The notes: a model not told the origin generated them from the letters alone. Positions 9,335 to 18,321 are shown, counted from the first letter of the stretch. The stretch: 46,020 nt of DNA from Alcanivorax sp. (GCF_002726155.1 NZ_PBSH01000001.1:7947-53966), one strand, 5' to 3'. Made by a program: numbers and translations.

Positions 9335-9361
9335 AAAAAACGGGGCCTTTAGGCCCCGTTT
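9335..9361 (-). terminator. Rho-independent terminator of the thiolase gene
   Basis: Read on the minus strand, the stem ACGGGGCCT-AAA-GGCCCCGT is followed by a run of T (AAAAAA on the plus strand at 9335-9340). It lies about 35 bases after the thiolase stop. Confidence 0.85.
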
Positions 9362-9393
9362 CGTCTGGCATCAAGCGTCCAGCGTCAGGCGCC

Positions 9394-10575
9394 TCACACC
9401 AGTTCGATGGCCACTGCGGTAGCTTCACCGCCGCCGATACACAGGCTGGCCACACCGCGTTTGCCGCCGGTGCGCTTGAGCGCGTGGATCAGGGTCAGGA
9501 TGATCCGTGAGCCGGTGGAGCCCACCGGGTGACCCAAGGCACAGGCGCCGCCGTGGATGTTCACTTTTTCGTGTGGGATGCCCAGATCGATCATCGGCAT
9601 CATCGCCACCATGGCGAAGGCTTCGTTGATCTCAAACAGGTCCACATCGTCCACGCTCCAGCCGACCTTCTTCATCACCGCTTCGGTGGCACCGATGGGG
9701 GCGATGGTGAATTCGCTGGGGTGCTTGCTGTTGGTGGCGTGGGCGAGGATGCGGGCCAGCGGCTGCAGGCCGCGCTCATTGGCAACGGATTCGCGGGCCA
9801 GAACCAGTGCAGAGCCGCCATCGGAGATGGAGCTGGCATTGGCGGCGGTGACGGTGCCGTCTTTGGCAAAGGCCGGGCGCAGGGTGGGGATCTTGTCGAT
9901 CTTGGCATTGCCCGGCTGCTCGTCGGTGTCGACCACGGTTTCGCCCTTACGGGTCTTCACGGTCACCGGTACGATTTCGTCCTTGAACCAGCCGTTGTCG
10001 ACGGCGGCATTGGCACGGTTAAGGGATTCGATGGCGTAGTTGTCCATGTCTTCGCGGGTGATGTTGCGCTTGTCGGCCACTTCCTGGGCGAAGGAGCCCA
10101 TCAGACGGCCGGTTTCCGCATCTTCCAGGCCATCAAGGAACATGTGATCCATTACCTGACCATGGCCCATGCGCATGCCGGCACGGGCTTTCTCCAGTAT
10201 GTAGGGCGCGTTAGTCATGGACTCCATGCCGCCAGACACAACGATGTCGTTGGTGCCGGCCTTGATGGAATCGTAGGCAAACATGGTGGCCTTCATGCCG
10301 GAGCCACACAGCTTGTTAATGGTGGTGGCACCGGTGCTGTCCGGCAGGCCGGCCAGACGCATGGCCTGACGGGCCGGGCCCTGTTTCAGGCCGGCGGGCA
10401 GTACACAGCCCATGATGACTTCCTGTACGTCCTCGGCTTTGAGGCCGGCGCGAGCGACGGCTTCACGAATGGACGCGGCACCCAGTTCCGGGGCGCTGAC
10501 AGCGGACAGGGACCCCTGGAAACCGCCCATGGCGGTACGGGCACCGTTTACAATGACGACTGCATCATCAGACAT
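9394..10575 (-). CDS. Acetyl-CoA C-acetyltransferase (thiolase)
   Basis: A 393-residue type II thiolase, the usual length for acetoacetyl-CoA thiolases. The catalytic residues are Cys90 in NKLCGSGMKA, His349 in ALGHPVG and Cys379 in LCIGGGEA; the signature NEAFA is also present. It interconverts two acetyl-CoA and acetoacetyl-CoA, feeding polyhydroxybutyrate or ketone metabolism, or acts last in beta-oxidation of short chains. The start is the ATG at 10575, preceded by AGGAGA; upstream in-frame starts lack a Shine-Dalgarno. A strong dyad lies 79-115 bases upstream and a terminator downstream, so it is probably monocistronic. The biosynthetic (PhaA/AtoB) versus degradative role is undecided. 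Confidence 0.93.
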   Translation of the reverse strand: MSDDAVVIVNGARTAMGGFQGSLSAVSAPELGAASIREAVARAGLKAEDVQEVIMGCVLPAGLKQGPARQAMRLAGLPDSTGATTINKLCGSGMKATMFAYDSIKAGTNDIVVSGGMESMTNAPYILEKARAGMRMGHGQVMDHMFLDGLEDAETGRLMGSFAQEVADKRNITREDMDNYAIESLNRANAAVDNGWFKDEIVPVTVKTRKGETVVDTDEQPGNAKIDKIPTLRPAFAKDGTVTAANASSISDGGSALVLARESVANERGLQPLARILAHATNSKHPSEFTIAPIGATEAVMKKVGWSVDDVDLFEINEAFAMVAMMPMIDLGIPHEKVNIHGGACALGHPVGSTGSRIILTLIHALKRTGGKRGVASLCIGGGEATAVAIELV

Positions 10576-10905
10576 GCTTTTCTCCTGCCAAACAGTTGAA
10601 GGCGCTCTTGAAACGCACAAAACGAAAAAGAAACGCCGCGGAACGTAAAAATTGGGGCGCATTGTACTTGAAACAAGGGCATTGCGCCCCATCTGACAAG
10701 GACCTGCCGGTCACGGGCCGCTGGCATTTGATAGGTTTTGTCTATGATTGTGAAAGGTAATGCCTTGCCAGCCAGTGCTCGCAGTAGAGATCACGACCGG
10801 TAGCTTGTTATTATCGTTTGGCCGCAGGCCACCGGCAGGTTGTCTGCGGGGAATTTCGGCCCGTTGCAGTGAGCAATGGGACAACATGATGTCAGGGGAC
10901 AAATT
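10576..10905. other. Divergent promoter region between thiolase and sodB
   Basis: 330 bases separate two divergent genes and should hold both promoters. The one clear structure is the concentric dyad at 10654-10690. I find no convincing sigma-70 hexamers, Fur box or other known operator here. Confidence 0.5.
10654..10690. promoter_or_regulatory. Concentric dyad upstream of the thiolase gene
   Basis: The outer arms GGGGCGCA (10654-10661) and TGCGCCCC (10683-10690) flank an inner palindrome CTTG-AAA-CAAG (10667-10677). Both palindromes share the same centre at base 10672, with further matching bases between them. There is no T-run, so an operator is more likely than a terminator. It does not match the consensus of PsrA, FadR or Fur as I know them. 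Confidence 0.5.
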
Positions 10906-11493
10906 ATGGCTTTTGAATTACCGCCGCTTCCGTTCGAGAAAAATGCACTGGAACCGCATATTTCTGCCGAGACGCTTGAGTACCACCACGGCAAGCACCA
11001 TAACGCCTACGTGACCAAGCTGAACGACATGGTTGCCGGCACCGACAACGAAGGCAAATCCCTGGAAGAAATCATCAAGAGCGCCGACGGCGGTCTGTTC
11101 AACCAGGCAGCCCAGGTATGGAACCACACCTTCTACTGGAACAGCCTGAGCCCCAACGGCGGCGGCGCTCCCAGTGGTGATCTGGGCGCAGCCATCGACA
11201 AGGCCTTCGGTTCTTTCGACGAGTTCAAGAACCAGTTCAACGCCAAGGCAACCGGTAACTTCGGTTCCGGCTGGACCTGGCTGGTGAAGAACAGCGATGG
11301 CAGCCTGGAAATCGTCAACACTGACGATGCGGATACCCCGATTGCTCACGGCAAGGGCCAGGCCCCGTTGTTCACCGTGGACGTGTGGGAGCACGCCTAC
11401 TATGTGGACTACCGCAACGCTCGTCCCAAGTATCTGGAATCCATCTGGAACCTGATCAACTGGGATTTTGCAGCCAGCAACTTTGCTGTCTAA
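10906..11493 (+). CDS. sodB: Superoxide dismutase, Fe type
   Basis: A 195-residue cytoplasmic superoxide dismutase that converts superoxide to oxygen and peroxide. Metal ligands are His27, His74, Asp159 and His163 (the last two in DVWEHAYY). The FNQAAQVWNHTFYWNSL and FGSGWTWLV blocks are those of iron-type enzymes. The ATG at 10906 gives the standard MAFELPPLPF N-terminus; an upstream in-frame ATG at 10876 would add ten atypical residues. A strong terminator follows at 11543-11570, so it is a single-gene unit. Confidence 0.97.
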   Translation: MAFELPPLPFEKNALEPHISAETLEYHHGKHHNAYVTKLNDMVAGTDNEGKSLEEIIKSADGGLFNQAAQVWNHTFYWNSLSPNGGGAPSGDLGAAIDKAFGSFDEFKNQFNAKATGNFGSGWTWLVKNSDGSLEIVNTDDADTPIAHGKGQAPLFTVDVWEHAYYVDYRNARPKYLESIWNLINWDFAASNFAV

Positions 11494-11542
11494 ACCGGGC
11501 TGCATAAGCTTGACGGCCCATCGCTGGGACCGTTCGGGCAAT

Positions 11543-11570
11543 GAAAAAGGCCGCTTTTGCGGCCTTTTTT
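11543..11570 (+). terminator. Rho-independent terminator after sodB
   Basis: The stem AAAAAGGCCGC-TTTT-GCGGCCTTTTTT ends in six T residues, about 50 bases after the sodB stop. Confidence 0.9.
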
Positions 11571-11682
11571 GTGTCTTTATGGCGGCAGAAGGGTAAGTTT
11601 GGTAGCGTCCGACAAGCTCGGGATCTTGTTGGCCGGATGACGGTCAAATTCCGGGATAATGATGACAATAACAAGGTGTTGT

Positions 11683-12243
11683 ATGCGTTTTATTGGATTG
11701 GTGATGTTACTTGCCGGGCTGTGGGCGAACCCGGCCATGGCCGCCGAGCAGGCCAGTGACACAAAAGCAGCGCAAGCAAAGCGCGCTGACGAAGCAGCAA
11801 AAAGCCCAGAACAGCAAGCCATGGATACTTTGGCCGAAGCGGGTATCCGCCAAGCCTTGCAGGCAATCCAGCGTTCCGGGGGGATGTATCCGTTTGGCTT
11901 GATCCAGTCTGGCGAAACGGTGCAAGCGGTGGGCTATTCCGGCGAAAAAGAGGATGCGCCACCGGCTGATGAATGGGCGCGGGCCTTGTTTGGCAAGTTG
12001 CGCGCCATTGGCAATGAGCAACCGGATGTGGACCTGATGGCCCTTTTTCGGCTCCATGAAATCACCAACGATAATGACGAAAAAATCGTGGGTGTGTGGG
12101 CAGAAGTGGACCACCGTAACGTTCGCCCGTGGGTGATTTTCTTGCCCTTGGTAAAAAATGAAGAAGGCAAACATGAACTGGGTGAAATGATTTATTTCGC
12201 CACTGAGCAGCCGCTATTCGACAAGGCCGTAGTGGACAAGTGA
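11683..12243 (+). CDS. Exported protein of unknown function
   Basis: A 186-residue protein with a clean signal peptide (MRFIGLVMLLAGLWANPAMA, cut before AEQ). The mature part starts with a Lys/Ala-rich helix and then an alpha/beta domain with a central G-V-W-A-E-V-D-HRN-RPWVIFLPL segment. I do not recognise the family. The start is ATG 11683, where AAGGTG lies 6-7 bases upstream; a longer frame from 11659 would bury the signal peptide. It stands alone between the sodB terminator and the coiled-coil pair. Confidence 0.75.
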   Translation: MRFIGLVMLLAGLWANPAMAAEQASDTKAAQAKRADEAAKSPEQQAMDTLAEAGIRQALQAIQRSGGMYPFGLIQSGETVQAVGYSGEKEDAPPADEWARALFGKLRAIGNEQPDVDLMALFRLHEITNDNDEKIVGVWAEVDHRNVRPWVIFLPLVKNEEGKHELGEMIYFATEQPLFDKAVVDK

Positions 12244-12351
12244 TATGGCGGGTGACAGCACATCGGTTGAACGAAAAGTAGAGACCGTAAACGGTATTTT
12301 GGTGTGAACCTTGGCAACATATGAACCGAGGCTCTGGATTAGGATTTTGGA

Positions 12352-13212
12352 ATGACGCGAGATCGTGAAGTCAATCTTGGTGACCTGAATGAGGTTGCTG
12401 TTGATGAACCCCGAGCCAACACGTCCCGTGCGGCGCCGGGTGGTAATGGCAAAAAAGCGCCCCCGGGTGGCGGCAAGCCGGCGCCGAAACCGCAGAAACC
12501 GGCGTCATCCGGTGGCGGCAATGGTGGCTGGATGGCTGCCTGCCTGGTACTGGTGGTGCTGATTGCCGTGCTGGGCGTCTGGTTCAATAAGCAGGTGACG
12601 GGCCTGCAGGCGCAGCTGGATAATCGGCTAACGGAATCCAGTGAAAAAATGGGCAATCTTCAATCCCGTTTGTCAGCGACCGATGAAAGCCTCAACCAGT
12701 CCTCCGGCAAGCTGCTGGATACGGTTCAGTCCCACGGCAAGAAGCTGGAAGCCAATGAGGATGAAATTCGCAAGTTGTGGGATCTGAGCAACAAGCGAAA
12801 TAAAGCCGCCATTGCAGAACAGAAAAAAGCACTGAACACGCTGTCGTCTTCGGTGAAAGAAGTGAAAAAAGGGCAGGCCGGTGTGGACGGTAAATTAAAA
12901 AACATCAGCACTGATGCCGCTGCGCTGAAAAAGCAGGTGGAAAGTGCGGTGGCGGCTGTGAACAAAAGTAGCGATCAGTGGCAGAGCCAGATCGGGCAAA
13001 TGCAGACCCGGGTGGAAGTGCTGGTAGACAGCATCAAGCAGCTTGAGCGTCAGCAAGCCAACCTGAAAAACGGTCTGGACAAGGTGGAAAAAGCCCAGAG
13101 CAAGATCTCGACACTGGATTCCCGTGTGGATGATGTGGAAGCGGCGGTGGCGGCGTTTGATGCCTATCGCCTGCAGGTCAACAGCCGTCTGGATTCACTG
13201 GAAGGGCGTTGA
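12352..13212 (+). CDS. Single-pass membrane protein with long coiled coil
   Basis: A 286-residue protein with no recognised family. Residues 1-59 are polar and rich in Gly, Pro and Lys, residues 60-78 form one transmembrane helix, and residues 80-286 are almost entirely Lys/Gln/Glu/Leu/Ser heptad-like coiled coil. The expected topology is a short cytoplasmic tail with a long periplasmic rod. The ATG at 12352 follows AGGA with 7-base spacing. The next gene encodes a protein of the same architecture, which suggests the two act together, perhaps as a hetero-oligomeric envelope scaffold (inference). Confidence 0.75.
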   Translation: MTRDREVNLGDLNEVAVDEPRANTSRAAPGGNGKKAPPGGGKPAPKPQKPASSGGGNGGWMAACLVLVVLIAVLGVWFNKQVTGLQAQLDNRLTESSEKMGNLQSRLSATDESLNQSSGKLLDTVQSHGKKLEANEDEIRKLWDLSNKRNKAAIAEQKKALNTLSSSVKEVKKGQAGVDGKLKNISTDAAALKKQVESAVAAVNKSSDQWQSQIGQMQTRVEVLVDSIKQLERQQANLKNGLDKVEKAQSKISTLDSRVDDVEAAVAAFDAYRLQVNSRLDSLEGR

Positions 13213-13309
13213 TTGGCTAACCGGCAGTGGGCTGGATTCTCCGGGGGGAGAGGCGGGCCCGCTGCTGACTTCAATCTGAATAAACAATAATCAAAAAGAG
13301 CGTTTTGCC

Positions 13310-13996
13310 ATGGCCAAGATGCCGCATAGCCCGTTATCGGAAAGTAAGGCAAACCGGTTGCAGGGCTTGAACCAGGATGTGTTGGCGGTTGCGCCGCCGG
13401 CGCCATCGCCCGATACCGAGTCCACTCCGTTTATTTCCCCGCCCCGGCAGAGGCCGGTCAACATGTCCGAAGGAGGGCGCTCCGGGCTGCTCTGGTTGTC
13501 CCTGGCGCTGGGTATGGTCGCGGTGGTCCTGGCGGTGGCGCTGTGGCTGGGCCAGCGAGCCGCCAACCGTGAACTGAGCGAAGTGCGGCAACAGTACTAT
13601 CAGCTGGCTGCGGAGCTGGCGGAACAGCCTTCCCGTTCCTCAACGGCGCCGCGAGCCTCTGCCGGAGCATCCGCTGATGTGGCAGCATCGGTGCGCGATG
13701 ACCTGCGCCAGTTGAGTGCCAAGGTTCGTGGGCTCACCGTGGCGGTGGCCAAATTGAACAGCGCTGATAACGGCGAGGCGACCGTGGCACTGGAGAAGCG
13801 TCTGGATGGGTTGGGCGCCAGCGTCAAGGCGTTGTCGTCGCGAGTGAGTGCGCTGGCGAATACGCGGCCACCGGTGCAACCGGTCGCGCAGCCAGTGTCA
13901 CAGCAGGATGATTCCCGGTTGAGTGCGCTGCAAAACCGGGTCAGCAAAATCGATCAGGACCTGCAGGCGCTTTACCGTATTCTGCAGGGCGGTTAA
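13310..13996 (+). CDS. Second single-pass membrane coiled-coil protein
   Basis: A 228-residue protein. Residues 1-57 are Pro/Ser-rich and cytoplasmic-like, residues 58-80 form a transmembrane helix, and residues 85-228 hold helical segments broken by a Ser/Ala/Pro-rich linker, ending in a heptad-like stretch. It has the same layout as the gene 97 bases upstream but no obvious direct sequence identity, so an ancient paralog or an interacting partner is possible. Function is unknown. The stop lies just before the tRNA-Leu promoter. Confidence 0.72.
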   Translation: MAKMPHSPLSESKANRLQGLNQDVLAVAPPAPSPDTESTPFISPPRQRPVNMSEGGRSGLLWLSLALGMVAVVLAVALWLGQRAANRELSEVRQQYYQLAAELAEQPSRSSTAPRASAGASADVAASVRDDLRQLSAKVRGLTVAVAKLNSADNGEATVALEKRLDGLGASVKALSSRVSALANTRPPVQPVAQPVSQQDDSRLSALQNRVSKIDQDLQALYRILQGG

Positions 13997-14010
13997 CCGG
14001 CTGGCGGGGC

Positions 14011-14038
14011 TGGTAATTAGCCGATAGCCTGCTAGAAT
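14011..14038 (+). promoter_or_regulatory. Candidate promoter of tRNA-Leu
   Basis: TAGAAT at 14033-14038 is a good -10, 12 bases before the mature tRNA 5' end; a weak -35 (TGGTAA, 14011-14016) sits 16 bases upstream of it. Confidence 0.45.
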
Positions 14039-14049
14039 AGCCGCCCACT

Positions 14050-14134
<85 letters not shown>

Positions 14135-14142
14135 TCACAAAG

Positions 14143-14175
14143 AAAGGCCGCAACAGTTTCCTGTTGCGGCCTTTT
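14143..14175 (+). terminator. Terminator after tRNA-Leu
   Basis: An AAAGGCCGCAACAG stem pairs with CTGTTGCGGCCTTTT across a TTTC loop. It could serve the tRNA and, in reverse, the TonB receptor gene. Confidence 0.88.
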
Positions 14176-14273
14176 GCGTTTTCTCCTCCTGAAAAGTCAC
14201 GAGCGCCTTTCAGTAGCACTGCAGCGGCCCCACCACCGGTGTGGCCAGCCGCTGGGTGTTCGGTGCACAAGCA

Positions 14274-16499
14274 CTAGAAGTTGTAGCGAACATCCATGTT
14301 GATGGAGCGGCCCGGTTCCAGCAGGGGTTCCACGGTGGCGAATTCCTGGCCATAGCTGGCGCGCTCGGTGTATTCCTCGTTGTTCAGGTTGTCCACGGAC
14401 AGGCGCAGAGACAGGGCATCGATGGGGGTGTAGTTCACGTATACATCGACCACGGTGTAACTGTCCTGCTTTTCCCCAAGGCCACGGGACTCCAGATCGT
14501 CATTTTCCAGGGCGATTTCCGTGGTCAGGCCAAGGGCCCATTGTGTGTTCGGCCAGTAGAGTTCGCCGCTAATGGCCACCTGTTCACCCAGCGGCACGGT
14601 GAAATAGTTGCCGTCGTAAGAAGTGGCGAATTCGTCATCCATTTTGGATTCGATATCGGCATAGGTGACTGCCAGTCGGCCCAGGTCGGCACGGTAACCA
14701 ACAGTGGTGTCGAAGCCGTTGATATCAAAGTCCGAGAACAGGTCCGGGCCACCACCATAGGTAGGAACGCGGGCATCGCGCAGGCCGGTTTCAAACTGAT
14801 TCGCCTCGACGAAGAAACCGTTCCAGTTAGCCTTGAACCCTACGGTGTGGTTGTGAGACTGCACCGGTTTCATGTCGTTATAGACCCAGGCGCCGTTGAG
14901 AATAAAGTTTTCGGCCAGCGCAGTGCCGCCCCAGACATCGGCGTAACCGGCATTGATGGCAAAGTGTTCGTTGAAATGAAATTCGGCGAAGACGTTGCTG
15001 CTGGTGCCTTCGTCTTCATGGCTGGAATCATCGGTGCCGGTGAAATCCTGCTGGTCATGGCGCAGGCCGTAGGACAGGTCCAGGCGCTGGAACAAGGTCT
15101 GGCGAAACTGCACGAAAACACCGGTATTTTCCGCCTGTTCTTCCAGGTCCGGGTCTCCTGCGAACTGGAATACGGCGCTGTCATCGTAGTAGTCCATGCC
15201 GGCAGTGATATCAACGAAACCGGTGTGGAAGGTGTTTTTGGCGGTGGCCGAGACGCTTTCGGTGATGCCGGTGTATTCCACGGTGGTGTTGGGGGCGGTC
15301 AGCGGATTTTCGCTGGTGACCAGCTCGGTCTCGTTGTGGGCGAGGGTCACTTCCGGGTTCCATAGCCCGCTGCCTTTTAATCGGCTGTAACCAAGCACGG
15401 TGTTCTGGCGGGTCAGGTCATAGTTACGGGAAGCCGGTACAGGGCGTCCTGCGTTAAGGCCGGAAAAGTTGGCTCGATAAGGGCGTTCTGCATCGTCGTT
15501 GACCACTTCGTGGCTCAGCTCGATTCGACCGATATCAGCATTGTCGTAGGCCAGCTTGGCCAGGCCACTAAGCAGCCCGGGCTCGGTGTAGGGAACGTTA
15601 TCGCCATTGGCGTCTTCGTAGTGATTGCCTTCTACCTGCTTTACATAGCCCAGCGCTTCGAAGCCGTTACTGCGACCGAACAGGGAACCGGCAGTGGTGA
15701 CAGCATCGCCATTGGAGGCATAGCGGCCGTTCAGGAAGCCGCCCAGGTTATCACCGGGGGCGAGCATATCTGCCACATCCACGGTTTCGTATTTTAGCGC
15801 ACCGCCCAGTGCACCGGGGCCGTCATCGGCAGAGGCCACGCCGGCGGCGGCACTGGCGGACTTCAGAAGAGAAGGATCGATCAGGTTGGTGGCGTTGTGG
15901 TGGAACACCTTGTTGTTCTGCCGGGCACCATCCACGGTGACCAACATGGCGGTTTCTTCCACGCCGCGCACATAGACTTTTTCGTTGACCGGTATGGAGC
16001 CGCCTACAGACACGGAAGCTTCGTTCTTGAACAGGTCCTTGGTGTCCTGGGGTTGCACCCGCGCAATATCGCTGTGGTCATAGCTGACGATGTTTTGCAG
16101 ATTGTCGCCGCGGGCGGCGTTGACTTTGACGGGCTCCAGGGTGGATACGCTGGAGCTGGCCTTGGCCAGGGAAAAAGAACCATCTGCCTGTGCGTTTGCC
16201 ACCAGGCCGGTGCCGGCGAGGATCTGGCTCAGGCCCTGTGCCGGGGTGTAGCTGCCTTGCAGGCCCTGGCTCTGTTTGCCCGCGGCAAGCTGCATATCAC
16301 CGGCAATCAGGGTGCCGGAGGCGGTGGCAAAATGAGCCAGCACCGCGTTGAGCGGCCCGGCCGCGATGTTGTATTGCTGCTGGCCGGTTTCTGCCTGGGC
16401 AGAGAGAGGCAAGGTCAGGGCGAGAGGGAATGTCAGGCCCATGGCAAGGCGCAGTGTCATTGCTCGCAATGCGGGGCGGGCAGGTTGGTAACGGCTCAC
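14274..16499 (-). CDS. TonB-dependent receptor with STN signalling domain, heme/hemoglobin-type
   Basis: A 741-residue outer-membrane receptor. After a signal peptide ending in LSAQA comes an STN domain (about residues 42-112), which contacts FecR-type anti-sigma proteins. The plug (about 125-240) contains VRGVEETAMLVTVDGARQNN and a His pair in KVFHHNA, and a 22-strand barrel follows, ending in the terminal Phe of MDVRYNF. The plug is closest in style to the hemoglobin/transferrin/lactoferrin receptor group, so heme or a heme protein is the likely ligand (inference). I start at GTG 16499 because GGAG lies 5 bases upstream; the GTG at 16505 overlaps that site. It lies 103 bases downstream of fecR in the same orientation. 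Confidence 0.87.
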   Translation of the reverse strand: MSRYQPARPALRAMTLRLAMGLTFPLALTLPLSAQAETGQQQYNIAAGPLNAVLAHFATASGTLIAGDMQLAAGKQSQGLQGSYTPAQGLSQILAGTGLVANAQADGSFSLAKASSSVSTLEPVKVNAARGDNLQNIVSYDHSDIARVQPQDTKDLFKNEASVSVGGSIPVNEKVYVRGVEETAMLVTVDGARQNNKVFHHNATNLIDPSLLKSASAAAGVASADDGPGALGGALKYETVDVADMLAPGDNLGGFLNGRYASNGDAVTTAGSLFGRSNGFEALGYVKQVEGNHYEDANGDNVPYTEPGLLSGLAKLAYDNADIGRIELSHEVVNDDAERPYRANFSGLNAGRPVPASRNYDLTRQNTVLGYSRLKGSGLWNPEVTLAHNETELVTSENPLTAPNTTVEYTGITESVSATAKNTFHTGFVDITAGMDYYDDSAVFQFAGDPDLEEQAENTGVFVQFRQTLFQRLDLSYGLRHDQQDFTGTDDSSHEDEGTSSNVFAEFHFNEHFAINAGYADVWGGTALAENFILNGAWVYNDMKPVQSHNHTVGFKANWNGFFVEANQFETGLRDARVPTYGGGPDLFSDFDINGFDTTVGYRADLGRLAVTYADIESKMDDEFATSYDGNYFTVPLGEQVAISGELYWPNTQWALGLTTEIALENDDLESRGLGEKQDSYTVVDVYVNYTPIDALSLRLSVDNLNNEEYTERASYGQEFATVEPLLEPGRSINMDVRYNF

Positions 16500-16602
16500 G
16501 GTCACTCCAGTATTATCAGGATTGTGGTGCCCCTTTCTGTCGGGACTTACTGATATATCGAATAGCGCGCTGCAAAGCGGAAAAATTTTTTCGTTTTTTT
16601 GA

Positions 16603-17583
16603 TCAGGGGGTGGCGGGGTGGATATTGGTCCAGCCGGGCAGAGGGCGGGTGACCCGAATGGGCAGCACGGAAGCCAGCATGTCCAGTGCCTGTTGTGGGT
16701 TGGTCAGCGGGAAGCCCCCGAATACGCGCAGGTCGGCCACTGCCGGGGACAGGTTGATGTAGCCATGCTGGTAGCGACCGAGTTCATCAACCAGCGCGGC
16801 CAGACGGATATCGTCTGCCACCAGAATTCCCTTGTGCCAGGTTTCCCGTGCGGGGTCGGCGGGGTGAATCGGTTGCAGGGCGTTGGCGGAAAAACGGGTT
16901 TGTTGCCGAGGGTGCAGTACGCTTTTCTGCCGTGCCTGGTTGGTAATTTCCACCGCGCCGTCGTAGACCGCGAGGAAGGTGGTGTCGGTTTCCCGGCGCA
17001 CTGTGAAACGGGTGCCGAGAGGCTGAAGCTGGCCTTGGGGGGTAAACACCAGCAAAGGGCGTGAGTCCGCCTTGCCGGTTTCAATCAGCACTTCGCCCTG
17101 TCTCACATGGATTTGCCGTTGCGGGCCATCCAGCACGGTGTCGATGGCGCTGTTGGTGTTTAACCACAGGCGGCTGCCGTCGGCCAGCGTCACGGCGCGA
17201 ATTTCACCTGTGCCGGTTCGGTACTGGGCGCCCCAGCCCGCCAGCAGGGTGGGCAGTGGTGTTTGCCGCCAACTCACCCAGCCCAGGCCGCCGGTACCTA
17301 TAGCGAGTGCCAGGCCGGTGATGACGCTGCGGCGTTGTATGCGGTTGTGGCGAGCCTGTTTCAGGGTGGCTTCGGCGTGCACCGGGTGGGTGGCGCTGGC
17401 GGTGCTGAACTGGTGTTCAATGCGCTCCACCATTTGCCAGCCGCGCAGGTGGTCCGGGTGCTGTCGGAGCCATTGCTGCCAGCGCAACGTGTCGCTTTCA
17501 CCGGCCTGCCCAGAGCGCAGCAGGGCAAACCAGTCGGCGGCGTCACTGAGAATCTGGTGATCGATGGGGGCTGTAACGTTCAT
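16603..17583 (-). CDS. FecR-family anti-sigma/signal relay protein
   Basis: A 326-residue inner-membrane protein. Residues 1-80 contain the cytoplasmic anti-sigma region with WF-LL-SG and W-WL-HP-H-GW motifs, and one transmembrane helix (about 87-104) follows a double Arg. The periplasmic FecR domain has G-R-VTLADGSRLWLN and R-GEVLIE segments, with a C-terminal STN-like region that receives the receptor signal. It overlaps the sigma factor gene by four bases (ATGA), so translation is coupled. The order sigma, FecR, receptor is the classic cell-surface signalling layout. Confidence 0.93.
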   Translation of the reverse strand: MNVTAPIDHQILSDAADWFALLRSGQAGESDTLRWQQWLRQHPDHLRGWQMVERIEHQFSTASATHPVHAEATLKQARHNRIQRRSVITGLALAIGTGGLGWVSWRQTPLPTLLAGWGAQYRTGTGEIRAVTLADGSRLWLNTNSAIDTVLDGPQRQIHVRQGEVLIETGKADSRPLLVFTPQGQLQPLGTRFTVRRETDTTFLAVYDGAVEITNQARQKSVLHPRQQTRFSANALQPIHPADPARETWHKGILVADDIRLAALVDELGRYQHGYINLSPAVADLRVFGGFPLTNPQQALDMLASVLPIRVTRPLPGWTNIHPATP

Positions 17584-18116
17584 GATGGCGCGGTTGTGCC
17601 AGCGCCTTCCAGTCGCGCTTGCAGACGCAGACAGGCAAGCATGGCTTTGGAGAGATGGTTGCGCACGGTCCGTTCGGACACACCTAGCTGCGTGGCGATT
17701 TCCTTGCCGGTGAGGCCATGCACCATGGACTGGATAAAGGCATGGGCCACCGCGTCGGGTAAGCGGCGCAGCATGGTGTCGATTTCCACCAGGGCTTCCA
17801 GGGCGGCGGTCTGCTGTTCAGCGGACGGACTTTCCTGTTCGGGCAGGTGGAGCAGGGTATCCAGCCAGGCCTGCTCGATTTCCCGGCGACGCCACAGGTC
17901 AACACACAGGCCGCGGGCCATGCGGCTCAAGTAGGCGCGGGCGGTGTGGTGGCTCAGGTGGCGGGGCTTGGTGAGCAGGCGAATAAAGGCGTCGTGAGCC
18001 AAATCAGCGGCATCATCGCGGTTACCGAGCCGCCGTTGCAATATGCCATGCAACCAACGGTGGTAGTCGGTATATAGCGTTTCCACTGACAGGGATTTCT
18101 GCGCCACCCCGGACAT
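17580..18116 (-). CDS. FecI-like ECF sigma factor
   Basis: A 178-residue ECF sigma factor with region 2 (YHRWLHGILQRRLGNRDDAADLAHDAFIRLL) and region 4 with helix-turn-helix (GLTGKEIATQLGVSERTVRNHLSKAM). By analogy with FecI it directs RNA polymerase to the receptor promoter when ligand binds outside. Transcription runs away from the Fur-box-like sequence at 18168-18186, so iron repression is likely. It overlaps fecR. Confidence 0.95.
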   Translation of the reverse strand: MSGVAQKSLSVETLYTDYHRWLHGILQRRLGNRDDAADLAHDAFIRLLTKPRHLSHHTARAYLSRMARGLCVDLWRRREIEQAWLDTLLHLPEQESPSAEQQTAALEALVEIDTMLRRLPDAVAHAFIQSMVHGLTGKEIATQLGVSERTVRNHLSKAMLACLRLQARLEGAGTTAPS

Positions 18117-18167
18117 GATCCCGCCCCCCAGCGTTGTTCTGTAAAGAATGAATGCCGAATACTATTT

Positions 18168-18204
18168 GAGAATGGGTATCATTACAATAATGAGAATGAA
18201 ATGC
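18168..18204. promoter_or_regulatory. Fur-box-like site between fecI and the Fur-family gene
   Basis: The 19-mer at 18168-18186 (GAGAATGGGTATCATTACA) matches about 13 of 19 positions of the Fur consensus GATAATGATAATCATTATC. A second, weaker match follows at 18186-18204. The position suits iron control of the divergent sigma/receptor operon and possibly autoregulation. Confidence 0.65.
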
Positions 18205-18321
18205 ATGGTGTGACGCCTGCCCCGGTTTCCGCTTTTATTCGAGAAAAATGTCACCATCGGTGGGCGTCATTCGTCTTCTATAGAGACAGGGAAAAAATGC
18301 GCGATGCAGAAGGAGCTGAAG

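Larger units (their letters stand above)
8962..9393. other. Intergenic region with REP-like inverted repeat and terminator
   Basis: About 430 bases lie between the fabY-like start and the thiolase stop. It holds the paired GTAGGAGC repeat at 9147-9294 and the thiolase terminator near 9335-9361. The fabY-like promoter should lie in 8962-9140, but I cannot point to a convincing -35/-10 pair. No credible small gene is seen. Confidence 0.6.

Noticed and set aside
9529..10599. A 356-codon open frame antisense to the thiolase
   Set aside because: Its His/Gly/Val-rich composition is the mirror of thiolase codons; no function is plausible.
14241..15365. A long open frame opposite the TonB receptor gene
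   Set aside because: It is an antisense shadow of a GC-rich real gene with no recognisable domain or ribosome-binding site.
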